Positions 8,867 through 17,370 of a stretch of 64,000 bases of DNA are shown here, one piece after another; the first letter of the stretch is position 1; every line of letters starts with the position of its first letter. The position numbers and the translations under genes were made by a program. The DNA comes from DASQPR01 sp035713725 (GTDB lineage Bacteria; Actinomycetota; Actinomycetes; Mycobacteriales; Micromonosporaceae): positions 1-64,000 of the forward strand of contig DASTMZ010000197.1 in assembly GCA_035713725.1 (NCBI GenBank), read 5' to 3'. Below the pieces are notes generated by a model. It saw only the letters and a program-made list of their open reading frames with translations, was not told the origin of the DNA and did not search any database.

Positions 8867-10547
8867 CGATCCTCTCCCTGGCCGGCGGCTCGACCGCGGC
8901 GTCCCTGCACACTACCCAATCAAACTGGCGGCTGACCGTGTCCCAGTCCCACGTCGCGATTGCATGGTCCGCCGCAGCGTTGCCGGTCTTGCGAAAGGCC
9001 TCCTCGGACGCGGTGGCGGCGAGGATGCGGTCGGCCGCGGCCTGCGGCCCGTCGACCACCCAGTCCGGGGGGAAGAGAGACCGGGCGCCGTGCGCGCGGC
9101 CCGCGAAGAACGGCCAATCACGGACGACCGGCACCGCACCGCTCGCCGCGCCTTCGACCAGCCCGCAGTGGAAGCTCTCCCGGACCGAGCTCGACAGCAC
9201 GACGCCCACCTCGGTGAGCGCGCTCGGCACGTCCTCGATCTGGCCAAGTCGCGCCACCGCTCCCGCCGGCTCGAGGTCGGCGATGTCGGCGAGGAAGCGA
9301 TCCCAGTAGGCCTTGCTGTCCGGGCTCGCCGCCGGGTTGATCTCCTGACCGAGCAGGACCAGCCGGTACCGGTCGTCGTGTGCCCGCAAGTGCCGCAGGA
9401 CCTCGACGGCCCATCGCGGATCCTTCGCGGTCGACTTGATCCCCACCACGCCAAGCGTGAAGCGTGCCGCCGGGCTCTTTTCGCGACGGAACCGGCGCAG
9501 GTCCATAGCGTTGCTGATCACATGGATGCGCGATCCGCCCGACGTAAGCCCGGGCACCGCCGCGGCGGCCAGATCGTGCAGGTGCTCGGAGACGAAGATC
9601 ACGTCGTCCACGCGCGAGAAGTCCACCAGATGCGGCCACACCGTGAACGCTTCGAAGCTGTGCAGTCGCACGACCATCCGGGTCTGGCCGGGATCGATCA
9701 TGCCGAACAGCACCGCGAGCGCTGCGCACCAATCGACGAAGACGACGTCCGCCCAGTCCACCAGCGGCTGCAGCCACTCGGCCACGCGATCGCCGTAGGC
9801 CGACCGGCCGGCAAGGATGTGCTCGGCCATCGGCCGCGCGTTGTTCATCAGAGAGACGTGTGCCGCTTCGCCGGTCGGGTCGTAAAAGCGAACATCGACG
9901 CCGGGCATCTCCTCGAAATAACGGCGCACCGGCTCGATGAAGCTGTGGTTGCCGTAGGTCGCGATGAGTAGGCGTACCGGGCGATCCGGCGGCAGCGCGG
10001 CGGCCGGCTCCCGACGACCACGTGGCGCGGAAAGTGCGCGAACCGCGGCACTGGCGTGCCATGGCGCGAGGAATCGGCCGGCGTCGTCGGCCATCGGCGA
10101 CGTCAGGCGGTCATAGTGCAGCCGTCGATCGAACAGCAGCCTTTGCACCGCCGTCAGCGACGCGACCGCGCCACGAACGTTGCCCTTGGCGAGCGCCTTG
10201 TCCGCGAACTCCAGTTCGGCGGCGGCCGCGTCAGTGAGCCCCGGTGGCGTCCCGAGTTGGATCTCGGCGGCGGCCTGGCGCACCAATAGGTCGGCGCGCA
10301 ACCGGCGGCTTCCTACTCGCCTGAGCACACCGCGTGACACTCGCGCTGCGGTCTCCGGCCGGCCGGCGCGCACCAGGCCGGCGTGGACCCGGTCGGCCAA
10401 CGCCACCCGTACCCGATCGGGCAGGCCCGGTGCCGCAACCACGGCGGACCAGGTGCTCGCGACCACCCGAGAGCGCATCGCGCGGGGCGACGTTGTCGCG
10501 CGCACCACTACATCGGCTGCCCGCCGGGCGGGCTTGCGTGAACTCAT
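8847..10547 (-). CDS. Glycosyltransferase (paralogue B1)
   Basis: From ATG 10547 the product has 566 residues; a TTG at 10586 would add 13. The N-terminal 180 residues are helical and Ala-rich. The GT-B domains follow, with RLHSFEAFTVWPHL, a nucleotide-sugar-side HVISNAMDLRRF, and VPVVRDWPFFAGRAHGA near the C-terminus. It is clearly homologous to the larger B2 protein at 13449-15677, sharing MRS..ASTW-AVVAAPGLP, QRLLF-R-LH-DR and ALSAPRGR, but it lacks the first 170 residues of B2. It is the first gene of the leftward operon with GT-A2 and the dehydrogenase. A CATACT -10-like box lies around 10674-10679. The substrate is unknown. Confidence 0.75.
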   Translation of the reverse strand: MSSRKPARRAADVVVRATTSPRAMRSRVVASTWSAVVAAPGLPDRVRVALADRVHAGLVRAGRPETAARVSRGVLRRVGSRRLRADLLVRQAAAEIQLGTPPGLTDAAAAELEFADKALAKGNVRGAVASLTAVQRLLFDRRLHYDRLTSPMADDAGRFLAPWHASAAVRALSAPRGRREPAAALPPDRPVRLLIATYGNHSFIEPVRRYFEEMPGVDVRFYDPTGEAAHVSLMNNARPMAEHILAGRSAYGDRVAEWLQPLVDWADVVFVDWCAALAVLFGMIDPGQTRMVVRLHSFEAFTVWPHLVDFSRVDDVIFVSEHLHDLAAAAVPGLTSGGSRIHVISNAMDLRRFRREKSPAARFTLGVVGIKSTAKDPRWAVEVLRHLRAHDDRYRLVLLGQEINPAASPDSKAYWDRFLADIADLEPAGAVARLGQIEDVPSALTEVGVVLSSSVRESFHCGLVEGAASGAVPVVRDWPFFAGRAHGARSLFPPDWVVDGPQAAADRILAATASEEAFRKTGNAAADHAIATWDWDTVSRQFDWVVCRDAAVEPPARERIDGVDGK

Positions 10548-10703
10548 CGGAGAGGCCGGTGTCGAGGCACCCAACCGCCGGAACAAGCCAAGATCATCGT
10601 TGGGTGATCCTCTGCGATCGCCGACGCGCCGGATGGTTGTTCCGGCCGAGGCGCCGGGGCGAATGACGCGGCAAGTATGCCACAGCTGGGGCGACCGGCT
10701 CGG

Positions 10704-11819
10704 CTAGCGGCCGTCGGCCGACTTGACCTGGCGCTCGACGAGTAGGTCGATGATCCGCTCCGCGGCGCGACCGTCGCCGTAGGGCATGCCGCGCTCCGCG
10801 GTCGGTGCCGGCCGAGCCACGAGATCCGACCACGCCGGTGTGCCGAGCGCGGCCGGGCTGGGTGCCAGCGCGTTCCAGCCATCGACCAGCGTCTCCGGCC
10901 ACTCCGTTTCGGTGCGGAGCGTCGTGCAGACGCGGCCGAGTAGAAACGTCTCCTTCTGCAGCCCGCCCGAGTCGGTGATCACGCCGCGGGACCCGAGTAC
11001 GGCGGCGATCATCCCGGCGTACGGCAATGGGCGGCCGGCGTGCAGCGAACCGGTACGCAGGTTGAGCCCGAACGCCTCGGCCCGCACGACGAGGCGGGGG
11101 TGCGCTAGCAGCGCGACCGGCAGCGGCAGGCTCGCGAGACCGTCGAGCAGCTCGGCGAGCCGGTCGGCGTCATCGGTGTTCTCCGCACGGTGCAGCGTCG
11201 CGACTAAGTACGGCTCCGCCGGGTCGATGCCCTCGGGCAGCTCCGGCGCGGCGAACTCCCCCCGGCCGACCGCGTCCCGGATGCGCAGACAGACGTCCAC
11301 CATCACGTCACCGGAGAGCACCGTACGCTCGGCCAGACCCTCGGCGGTCAGGTTCCGAACCGCCTCGTCGGTCGGTGCTAGCAACAGGTCGGCCGCATGA
11401 TCGGTGAGCACGCGGTTGTGTTCCTCGGGCATGCGACGGTTGTATGAACGCAGGCCGGCCTCGAGATGCGCGACCGGTATATGGATCTTGACGGCGGCGA
11501 GTGCCCCGGCCAACGTCGAGTTCGTGTCGCCGTAGACCAGCACCCAGTCCGGTCGCTCGAGATCCAGTACGGGATCGAGCGCGGCTAGCACGCCACCGGT
11601 CTGAATGCCGTGACTGGCCGACCCGATGCCGAGATGGACGTCCGGTGCCGGGATGCCGAGCCCGGTGAAGAACACGTCGGACATGTCGACGTCGTAATGC
11701 TGCCCGGTGTGCACGATCACGTGGGTGTGATCGGTCCTGGCGAACGCCGCGGCAATCGGCGCCAGCTTGACCAGCTGGGGCCGCGCTCCGACGACACTGA
11801 CTACCTTCACGTCACGCAC
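10704..11819 (-). CDS. wecB: UDP-N-acetylglucosamine 2-epimerase (non-hydrolysing)
   Basis: This enzyme interconverts UDP-GlcNAc and UDP-ManNAc, or epimerises C2 of a diamino-uronic derivative if it acts like WbpI. It has 371 residues, the usual family length. Motifs are GARPQLVKLAPI at the N-terminus, VHTGQHYD, VYGDTNS, HLEAGLRSYNRRMPEEHNR, HRAENTDD with the catalytic His, and TDSGGLQKE. The start is GTG 11819. It stands between two operons, in the same direction as GT-B1 but separated from it by about 155 bp, and lies divergent to the glycosyltransferase at 12019. The ManNAc product would suit the dehydrogenase at 6034-7290. Confidence 0.92.
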   Translation of the reverse strand: MRDVKVVSVVGARPQLVKLAPIAAAFARTDHTHVIVHTGQHYDVDMSDVFFTGLGIPAPDVHLGIGSASHGIQTGGVLAALDPVLDLERPDWVLVYGDTNSTLAGALAAVKIHIPVAHLEAGLRSYNRRMPEEHNRVLTDHAADLLLAPTDEAVRNLTAEGLAERTVLSGDVMVDVCLRIRDAVGRGEFAAPELPEGIDPAEPYLVATLHRAENTDDADRLAELLDGLASLPLPVALLAHPRLVVRAEAFGLNLRTGSLHAGRPLPYAGMIAAVLGSRGVITDSGGLQKETFLLGRVCTTLRTETEWPETLVDGWNALAPSPAALGTPAWSDLVARPAPTAERGMPYGDGRAAERIIDLLVERQVKSADGR

Positions 11820-12018
11820 CTCGGGTCGAAGGACGCGCTGAGCCTACTTGAGTCCGCTGCACTGCTTCGGTTGCGGCTCGGCGAGGTGGTTCGATGGATC
11901 GGGCGGATCACGCCGTACTCAGGCCGTTTGTCGCCGATAATCGTCGGCAGATATGGTCAGGAACGTCAGATGCCGCGCCGCAGCGGCACCGGCTCGCGCG
12001 TTGCCAGCGCACGACAGA

Positions 12019-13452
12019 ATGCGGTTCGTATCTGTGAGAAGCACCGAGTTCGCCCAGAGTTTTCGACGTCGGTCGACCGCTTCGACGGCACACGACGTGC
12101 GGCGGACTCCACGAACCGGTGGGCGCCCGCACGTCATCTACCTCGCGATCGGCTTCCCGCCGGCCGCGAAAAGCAGCTCCTACCGGCTGCGGGCGACGGC
12201 GAACCAGTTCGCGACGTTCGGCTGGGACGTCACGGTGATCAATCTCTGCGAGGCGGCCTGGGAACGTGAGTTCGGCCTCGACCGGACGCTGATGGACGGC
12301 GTCGATCCGCGCGTGCGCATTGTGGAGCTTCCGCTGGTGCGCCAGGATCTCGAGACCGACGTCCGTCGCTTCCCCGAGGCGCGGGCGGTCGACCCGGCCA
12401 GGTGGCGGGCGGCGCACAATCGCCGGACTCTCGCGTCGTTCCCGGACCCGGTGTTCGGCGGCTTCCGCGCCGCGCTGGAACAAGCGGTGGTGCGGGTGCA
12501 CCGCCGGCGCCCGGCGGATCTGCTCATGACGTCCTGTGCGCCGTATGTCAACCTGGCTGCGACGTGGCGGTTGTGGGCCGAGCATCGGGTGCCCTATGTG
12601 GTGGACTTCCGCGACGGCTGGTCGATCGACGTGATCAGCGGCGAAGAGGCGTTCGGCGCGGACTCGGTCGCCGGCAGGTGGGAGCAGAAGGTGCTGGCGG
12701 ACGCGTTGATGGTGTGGTGCGTCAACGAACCGATCGCGGACTTCTATCGGGAGCGTTACCCGGACATCGCCGACCACGTACGAGTCGTCCGCAACGGGTA
12801 CGACGCCGACAGCGTGCCCTCGCGGACCCACGTGCCGGATCCCGCGCACGGGCTGACGTACGGATATCTCGGCTCGATCAATTTCCCGCCGGACATGCTC
12901 GACTCGATTCTGACCGGCTGGCGGATGGCACGGCGCATGGACCCGGTCGTGGGACGGTCGCGGCTGGAGTTTCACGGGCACGTCGGCGCCGGTTCGCTGC
13001 GCAACGCGAACAACCACGCCGAGTTGCTCTACGAACACGCCGAGGACGGCGTGACGTTTGGCGGCCCGGTGCCGAAGGCCGACGTCGACGCGCTCTACGC
13101 GAGCTGGGATGTCGCACTGCTGCCGCTCGTCGGCGGCCGCTACGTCACGTCCGGCAAGGTCTACGAAGTGATGGCGAGCGGGCTACCGATCGTGTCGGCG
13201 CACGAGATCGAACACGACGCGTCGAATGTGCTGGCCGGCCATCCACTGTGGACCGGCGCGGTCGGGCTCGACTCGCGCGATCTCGCCAAGTCGTTCATTG
13301 CCGGTGCCGAGTTCGCCGTGCACGCCACCGACGCGGAACGGGACGAGGCACGGGCGCACGCTCGGAAATACGCGCGCGTCGCGCAGCTCGAACCGGCGGT
13401 GCGCGCGGTCACCGAGCAGGTTGGCGTGCCGATCGGAGCGTTGCCACGATGA
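12019..13452 (+). CDS. Glycosyltransferase family 4-like (GT-C)
   Basis: This 477-residue transferase is counted from ATG 12019. The conserved part starts later at HVIYLAIGFPPAAKSSSYR, so the true start may be as late as about 12110; a more distal start at 11953 is also in frame. The N-terminal domain carries YLAIGFPP-SS-R, typical of GT4 enzymes that act on amino-sugar polymers, and VVDFRDGWS. The C-terminal domain has LTYGYLGS, ALLPLVGG and GKVYEVMASGLPIV, the donor-binding Glu region. It overlaps the next gene by 4 bp (ATGA at 13449). It is the only member of its subtype here and starts the rightward operon GT-C, GT-B2, GT-A3, dehydrogenase. Confidence 0.8.
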   Translation: MRFVSVRSTEFAQSFRRRSTASTAHDVRRTPRTGGRPHVIYLAIGFPPAAKSSSYRLRATANQFATFGWDVTVINLCEAAWEREFGLDRTLMDGVDPRVRIVELPLVRQDLETDVRRFPEARAVDPARWRAAHNRRTLASFPDPVFGGFRAALEQAVVRVHRRRPADLLMTSCAPYVNLAATWRLWAEHRVPYVVDFRDGWSIDVISGEEAFGADSVAGRWEQKVLADALMVWCVNEPIADFYRERYPDIADHVRVVRNGYDADSVPSRTHVPDPAHGLTYGYLGSINFPPDMLDSILTGWRMARRMDPVVGRSRLEFHGHVGAGSLRNANNHAELLYEHAEDGVTFGGPVPKADVDALYASWDVALLPLVGGRYVTSGKVYEVMASGLPIVSAHEIEHDASNVLAGHPLWTGAVGLDSRDLAKSFIAGAEFAVHATDAERDEARAHARKYARVAQLEPAVRAVTEQVGVPIGALPR

Positions 13453-15677
13453 TCAAGGTGCTCGCTCTTACCGGTCCGGTCCGCGAGTCGGTGTTGCTAG
13501 ATATCGCGCAGCAGTTCGCGCAGCGCGGCGTCGACCTTGACGTGATGTGTGACTTTGACGCGACGACATTCGAGATCCCGGACTCCCTCGCAGGGGTTCG
13601 CAGTCTGCCGATCGCGGCGAGGGACGGTGAGCTCGCCGACACCGTCCGCCTCGCCGGTAAGCCACTGCCATACCAGCGATGGATCAAGTTCCACGCGGAT
13701 CCGTGGTTCCGCTCCAAAGCGCGGCACGCCAACCTGATCGTGGCTCTCGACCAGGGATCCGTACACGCCGCGTGGGAACTGGCGCAACGGCTGCGCCGAC
13801 CACAAGTGGTGTATGGGATCGCTCCGGCCCTCGCGTTGCTTGACAAGTATCGGAACAAGCCATTGCCGATCGCCATGTCCACGGTGGCACACCTGCCGGT
13901 CGCCGGCCGTCGCGTCACTCGCGGCGTGCGCCGGCAGTCGCTGCTTTTCGCGAAGGCTGCCGCCCGAGCGGCCACCTCGCCAACCGTGATGCGCAGCGAG
14001 GTCGGCGCGCGCACGTGGACGGCGGTCGTGGCGGCGCCTGGATTGCCGACGAAGATCCGCAGCAAGGTCGCCTACCGCGTACACATGAACATGCTCGCCG
14101 CCGGCCGCGCGGAGCGCGCGTTGGCGACCACCGACGCGGCACTGGCCCGGTTCGGCCGCGCGAGCGTGCGCGCGGCCCTGGTGATGCGCGAGGCCGGGCA
14201 AGAGGTGTACGGGCCGGCGCAGCCGTCCCTGCCGCGTGCCGTCGACATGCAACTCGACGTCGCGGACGCCCAGCTCGCGGCGATGAACTACGCGAAGGCA
14301 GCCGAGGCGGTCGACGCCGCGCAACGCCTGCTGTTCCACCGTGCACTGCACCTCGATCGGATGAGTTCGCCGCTGATGGACGACCCGGACGGGTTCCTCA
14401 CACGCTGGCGGGCGAGCCGGGCGGTCGCCGCTCTCAGCGCACCGCGCGGTAGGTCCGGCACGGCCCGAAGCGGTCCGCGAGTGGCGAGCGATGCGGAGCT
14501 GGGTACGTCGCCGAACGGTCGGACCGCGCGACTGCTGCTCGTCACGCACGACAACCCGGAGCACCTCGCCGACGTACGCCGCTTGTTCGCCAAGCCTGGC
14601 GTCGACGTACGGTTCATCGATCTCGCGGCCGACGAGCGCCGTGGTGCGCTGCTGAGGCCGACGAAGCTGATGATCCAGCACATCCTGGCCGGGCAGAGCG
14701 CCTACGGCAGCCGCGTCTACGAGTGGCTCGCGCCGCACCTGGAGTGGGCCGACACGGTGTTCATCGACGAATGCGCGGCGCCGGCCGTGTTGTTCTCAAT
14801 GATCGATCCGGGCACGACCCGCATCATCGTTCGGCTGCACAGCTTCGAGGCGTTCGCGGCCTGGCCTCATCTTGTGGACTTCGAGCGCGTCGACGACCTC
14901 GTGTTTGTGTCGGAGCACATGCGAGACGCGTTTCTCACGGTGTTGCCCAGCCTGCCGGCCGGTGGCACGCGGCTCCACGTGTTGCCGAACTCGATGGACC
15001 TGTCGCGCTTCGTACGGCCGAAGCCGTCGCGGGCCCGCTTCACCGTCGGCATGCTCGGCATCGGCAGCGTCGCGAAGGATCCGCTGTGGGCGCTCGACGT
15101 CATGCGGCAGCTGCGTGACATTGATCCGCGCTACCGCCTCGTGCTGATCGGCAATGAGATCAATCCGAAGCTCTGCCGCGGCGCCCGTGACTACGCCGAG
15201 GTGCTGAGCGGCGAACTGGCTGAGGCAGAGGCGACCAACGCGGTGGTGCTCGCCGGCGAGGTCGAGGACATCCCGGCGGCGCTCACCGAGATCGGCGTGA
15301 TCCTCAACTCATCGGCCCAGGAGGGGTTCGGCGCCACGATCGTGGAGGCGGTGGCGAGCGGCGCGGTGCCGGTGGTGCGCGATTGGCCGTTCTTCGCCGG
15401 TCGCGAGCACGGCGCCGGCACCCTGTTCCCGGCCGAGTGGGTCGTCTCGTCGCCCGAGGAGGCCGCCGCGCGCATCCGGGACGTGACGCGTACGGAGCAG
15501 TCGTGGCGGGCGGCCGGCAGCGCAGCCGCTGCGGTCGCGAACCGGCGTTGGGATTGGACGGCGACGCGGCAGGCGTACGAAGACCTGATCCCGACCGCCC
15601 AGTCGGCGCCGAACGGGGACGGGTCGGCCCGCGCTGGCGACGAACAAGCCACGACGACGTCCGGTGCCCGGCGCTAG
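13449..15677 (+). CDS. Large glycosyltransferase (paralogue B2)
   Basis: This 742-residue protein starts at an ATG that overlaps the previous stop by 4 bp. Residues 1-170 look like a GT-B N-terminal domain (MIKVLALTGPVRESVLLDIAQ at the start; AMSTVAHLP). The remainder matches the whole B1 protein: the shared helical region, RLHSFEAFAAWPHL, FVSEHMRD, VLPNSMDLSRF and VPVVRDWPFFAGREHGA. The C-terminal 25 residues are low-complexity. It overlaps GT-A3 by 14 bp, mirroring the 20-bp B1/A2 overlap. It is probably a cytoplasmic transferase of the same polysaccharide; the extra N-terminal domain may mean B2 is the ancestral form and B1 a shortened copy. Confidence 0.75.
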   Translation: MIKVLALTGPVRESVLLDIAQQFAQRGVDLDVMCDFDATTFEIPDSLAGVRSLPIAARDGELADTVRLAGKPLPYQRWIKFHADPWFRSKARHANLIVALDQGSVHAAWELAQRLRRPQVVYGIAPALALLDKYRNKPLPIAMSTVAHLPVAGRRVTRGVRRQSLLFAKAAARAATSPTVMRSEVGARTWTAVVAAPGLPTKIRSKVAYRVHMNMLAAGRAERALATTDAALARFGRASVRAALVMREAGQEVYGPAQPSLPRAVDMQLDVADAQLAAMNYAKAAEAVDAAQRLLFHRALHLDRMSSPLMDDPDGFLTRWRASRAVAALSAPRGRSGTARSGPRVASDAELGTSPNGRTARLLLVTHDNPEHLADVRRLFAKPGVDVRFIDLAADERRGALLRPTKLMIQHILAGQSAYGSRVYEWLAPHLEWADTVFIDECAAPAVLFSMIDPGTTRIIVRLHSFEAFAAWPHLVDFERVDDLVFVSEHMRDAFLTVLPSLPAGGTRLHVLPNSMDLSRFVRPKPSRARFTVGMLGIGSVAKDPLWALDVMRQLRDIDPRYRLVLIGNEINPKLCRGARDYAEVLSGELAEAEATNAVVLAGEVEDIPAALTEIGVILNSSAQEGFGATIVEAVASGAVPVVRDWPFFAGREHGAGTLFPAEWVVSSPEEAAARIRDVTRTEQSWRAAGSAAAAVANRRWDWTATRQAYEDLIPTAQSAPNGDGSARAGDEQATTTSGARR

Positions 15678-17274
15678 CGCCCGATCGTCGATTGTGGACC
15701 GTTCGCCGGCCGTGCCGCGACCGCCACGAAATCGGATCGTCATGCTCGTGGACAACGACGTCGAGCGCGACTCCCGCGTACAGAAGGTCGCGAGATCGGC
15801 GGCCCGGGCCGGCTGGCGTGTGACGGTGCTCGGCAAGGCTCCGGGCACGGGCGGCCGCCGGTGGTCGATCGACGGCGCCGAGGTTCGACTGCTGCCGGCC
15901 GTTTCCAACCTGGCCAAGCGGCGCCACGAGTTTCGCCGCCGATGGCTCATCGCCCCGCTGGCCTACCCGCCGACCGGCATCAAGGCGCGCCGCCGCCAGG
16001 AGATCGAGGCACGCCTGGTCGATCTGCGGACCCGACGGGCGGCGCTGCCCCGCACTGCGTCACGGTCATCGCGGTTGGCAAGGTCGGCGGAGTCGGCGCG
16101 CGATGCCGCGTTGGTCGCGCGTCTCGCGGCCACTCGCCTGGCCGGCAAGTGGGTGTGGCTGCGCGGTGGCATGCTGACGTTCGGTCAGAAGGCCCGCGGT
16201 CGACTCGTCCTGCCGTCCGACTTGGTGTACACGTGGTTCTGGTCGGCCGTGATGCGCGAGCGGGCCTGGCGCCGTCTGGAGCCGGCGCTGTGGGACTACG
16301 AGTTGGCGTACGGGCCGGTTATCGACGAACTCGCACCCGACCTGATTCACGCGCACGACTTCCGGATGCTCGGCGTCGGTGCGCGTGCCGTGGTGCGAGC
16401 CCGGGAGGCCGGCAGAGACGTGAAGCTTGTCTGGGACGCGCACGAATTCCTTCCCGGCGTTGAGCCCTGGCAACGCAACGCGCGCTGGTTGCCCGGAAAC
16501 GTGGCGCACGAACGCGAATACGCACCCTTCGCGGACGCCGTCGTGACGGTGTCCGCCAGCCTCGGCGACCTGCTCCGAGACACCCATCACCTCAGCGTCG
16601 AACCGGTCGTCGTCCAGAACGCGCCGGCGACCGGTGACATCGCCGCCGGCGGGGCGCTGGACCTGCGGACGGCCTGTGGCGTCGGCACGAATGCTCCGTT
16701 GGCCGTCTACAGCGGCGTGGCGGCCGCCAAACGGGGGCTGGACGTGATGGTGGCCGCGTTGCCGGATCTCGCCGAACTACACGTTGCGCTTGTCGTCGCG
16801 AACGTGTCCGCGCCGTACGTGCTCGGTCTGCGCCGGCGGGCGGCCGGGCTCGGCGTCGGCGACCGGCTGCACGTGCTGCCGTACGTGCCCTACGACCAGG
16901 TCGTGCCGTTCCTGGCCGGCGCGGACGTCGGCGTCATCCCGATCCGCCACTTTCCGAACCACGAGATCGCGTTGATCACGAAGTTCTTCGAATACTCACA
17001 TGCGCGTCTCCCGATCGTGGTGAGTGATGTGAAGACGATGGCCGACACCGTACGCGCGACCGGGCAGGGCGAGGTGTTCCGAGCCGACGACGTGGCCGAC
17101 TACGTACGAGCGATGCGCACCGTACTGGCCGATCCGGCGAAGTACCGGTCGGCGTACGACGCGCCGGGCCTGCTCGGCGGCTGGACATGGGAAGCGCAGG
17201 CCGACGTCCTTGACGGCGTCTATCGACGTCTGCTCGATACGCCCGCCGGGCGTCTGCCCAAATCAGGAGATTAG
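15664..17274 (+). CDS. Glycosyltransferase family 4-like (paralogue A3)
   Basis: This 536-residue third copy of the A family starts at GTG 15664 inside the last 14 bp of GT-B2. It carries RIVMLVDNDVERDSRVQK near residue 24, HAHDFRMLG, VWDAHEFLPGVEPW, and the C-terminal IPIRHFPNHE with KFFEYSHARLPIVV. It is closer to A2 than A1 in several segments, for example the MLxFRRRWxIAPLAYPPTG region. It is followed 96 bp later by the second nucleotide-sugar dehydrogenase. Role as for the other A paralogues: addition of a sugar to a lipid-linked or glycan acceptor in this locus. Confidence 0.85.
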   Translation: MPGASARSSIVDRSPAVPRPPRNRIVMLVDNDVERDSRVQKVARSAARAGWRVTVLGKAPGTGGRRWSIDGAEVRLLPAVSNLAKRRHEFRRRWLIAPLAYPPTGIKARRRQEIEARLVDLRTRRAALPRTASRSSRLARSAESARDAALVARLAATRLAGKWVWLRGGMLTFGQKARGRLVLPSDLVYTWFWSAVMRERAWRRLEPALWDYELAYGPVIDELAPDLIHAHDFRMLGVGARAVVRAREAGRDVKLVWDAHEFLPGVEPWQRNARWLPGNVAHEREYAPFADAVVTVSASLGDLLRDTHHLSVEPVVVQNAPATGDIAAGGALDLRTACGVGTNAPLAVYSGVAAAKRGLDVMVAALPDLAELHVALVVANVSAPYVLGLRRRAAGLGVGDRLHVLPYVPYDQVVPFLAGADVGVIPIRHFPNHEIALITKFFEYSHARLPIVVSDVKTMADTVRATGQGEVFRADDVADYVRAMRTVLADPAKYRSAYDAPGLLGGWTWEAQADVLDGVYRRLLDTPAGRLPKSGD

Positions 17275-17370
17275 GCTTCGACCCGCGACCCGCGACGCGC
17301 GATGGACCGCTTAGCCGCGCCGATATCCGCGAGCGGACACGACACGAGCACAAAGGGGAACTCGGACCAC

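Noticed and set aside
12402..13448. Long extension of the GT-B2 protein (1091 residues)
   Set aside because: Residues before 13449 are Arg-rich and lie wholly inside GT-C in another frame; the ATG at 13449 fits an ATGA overlap.
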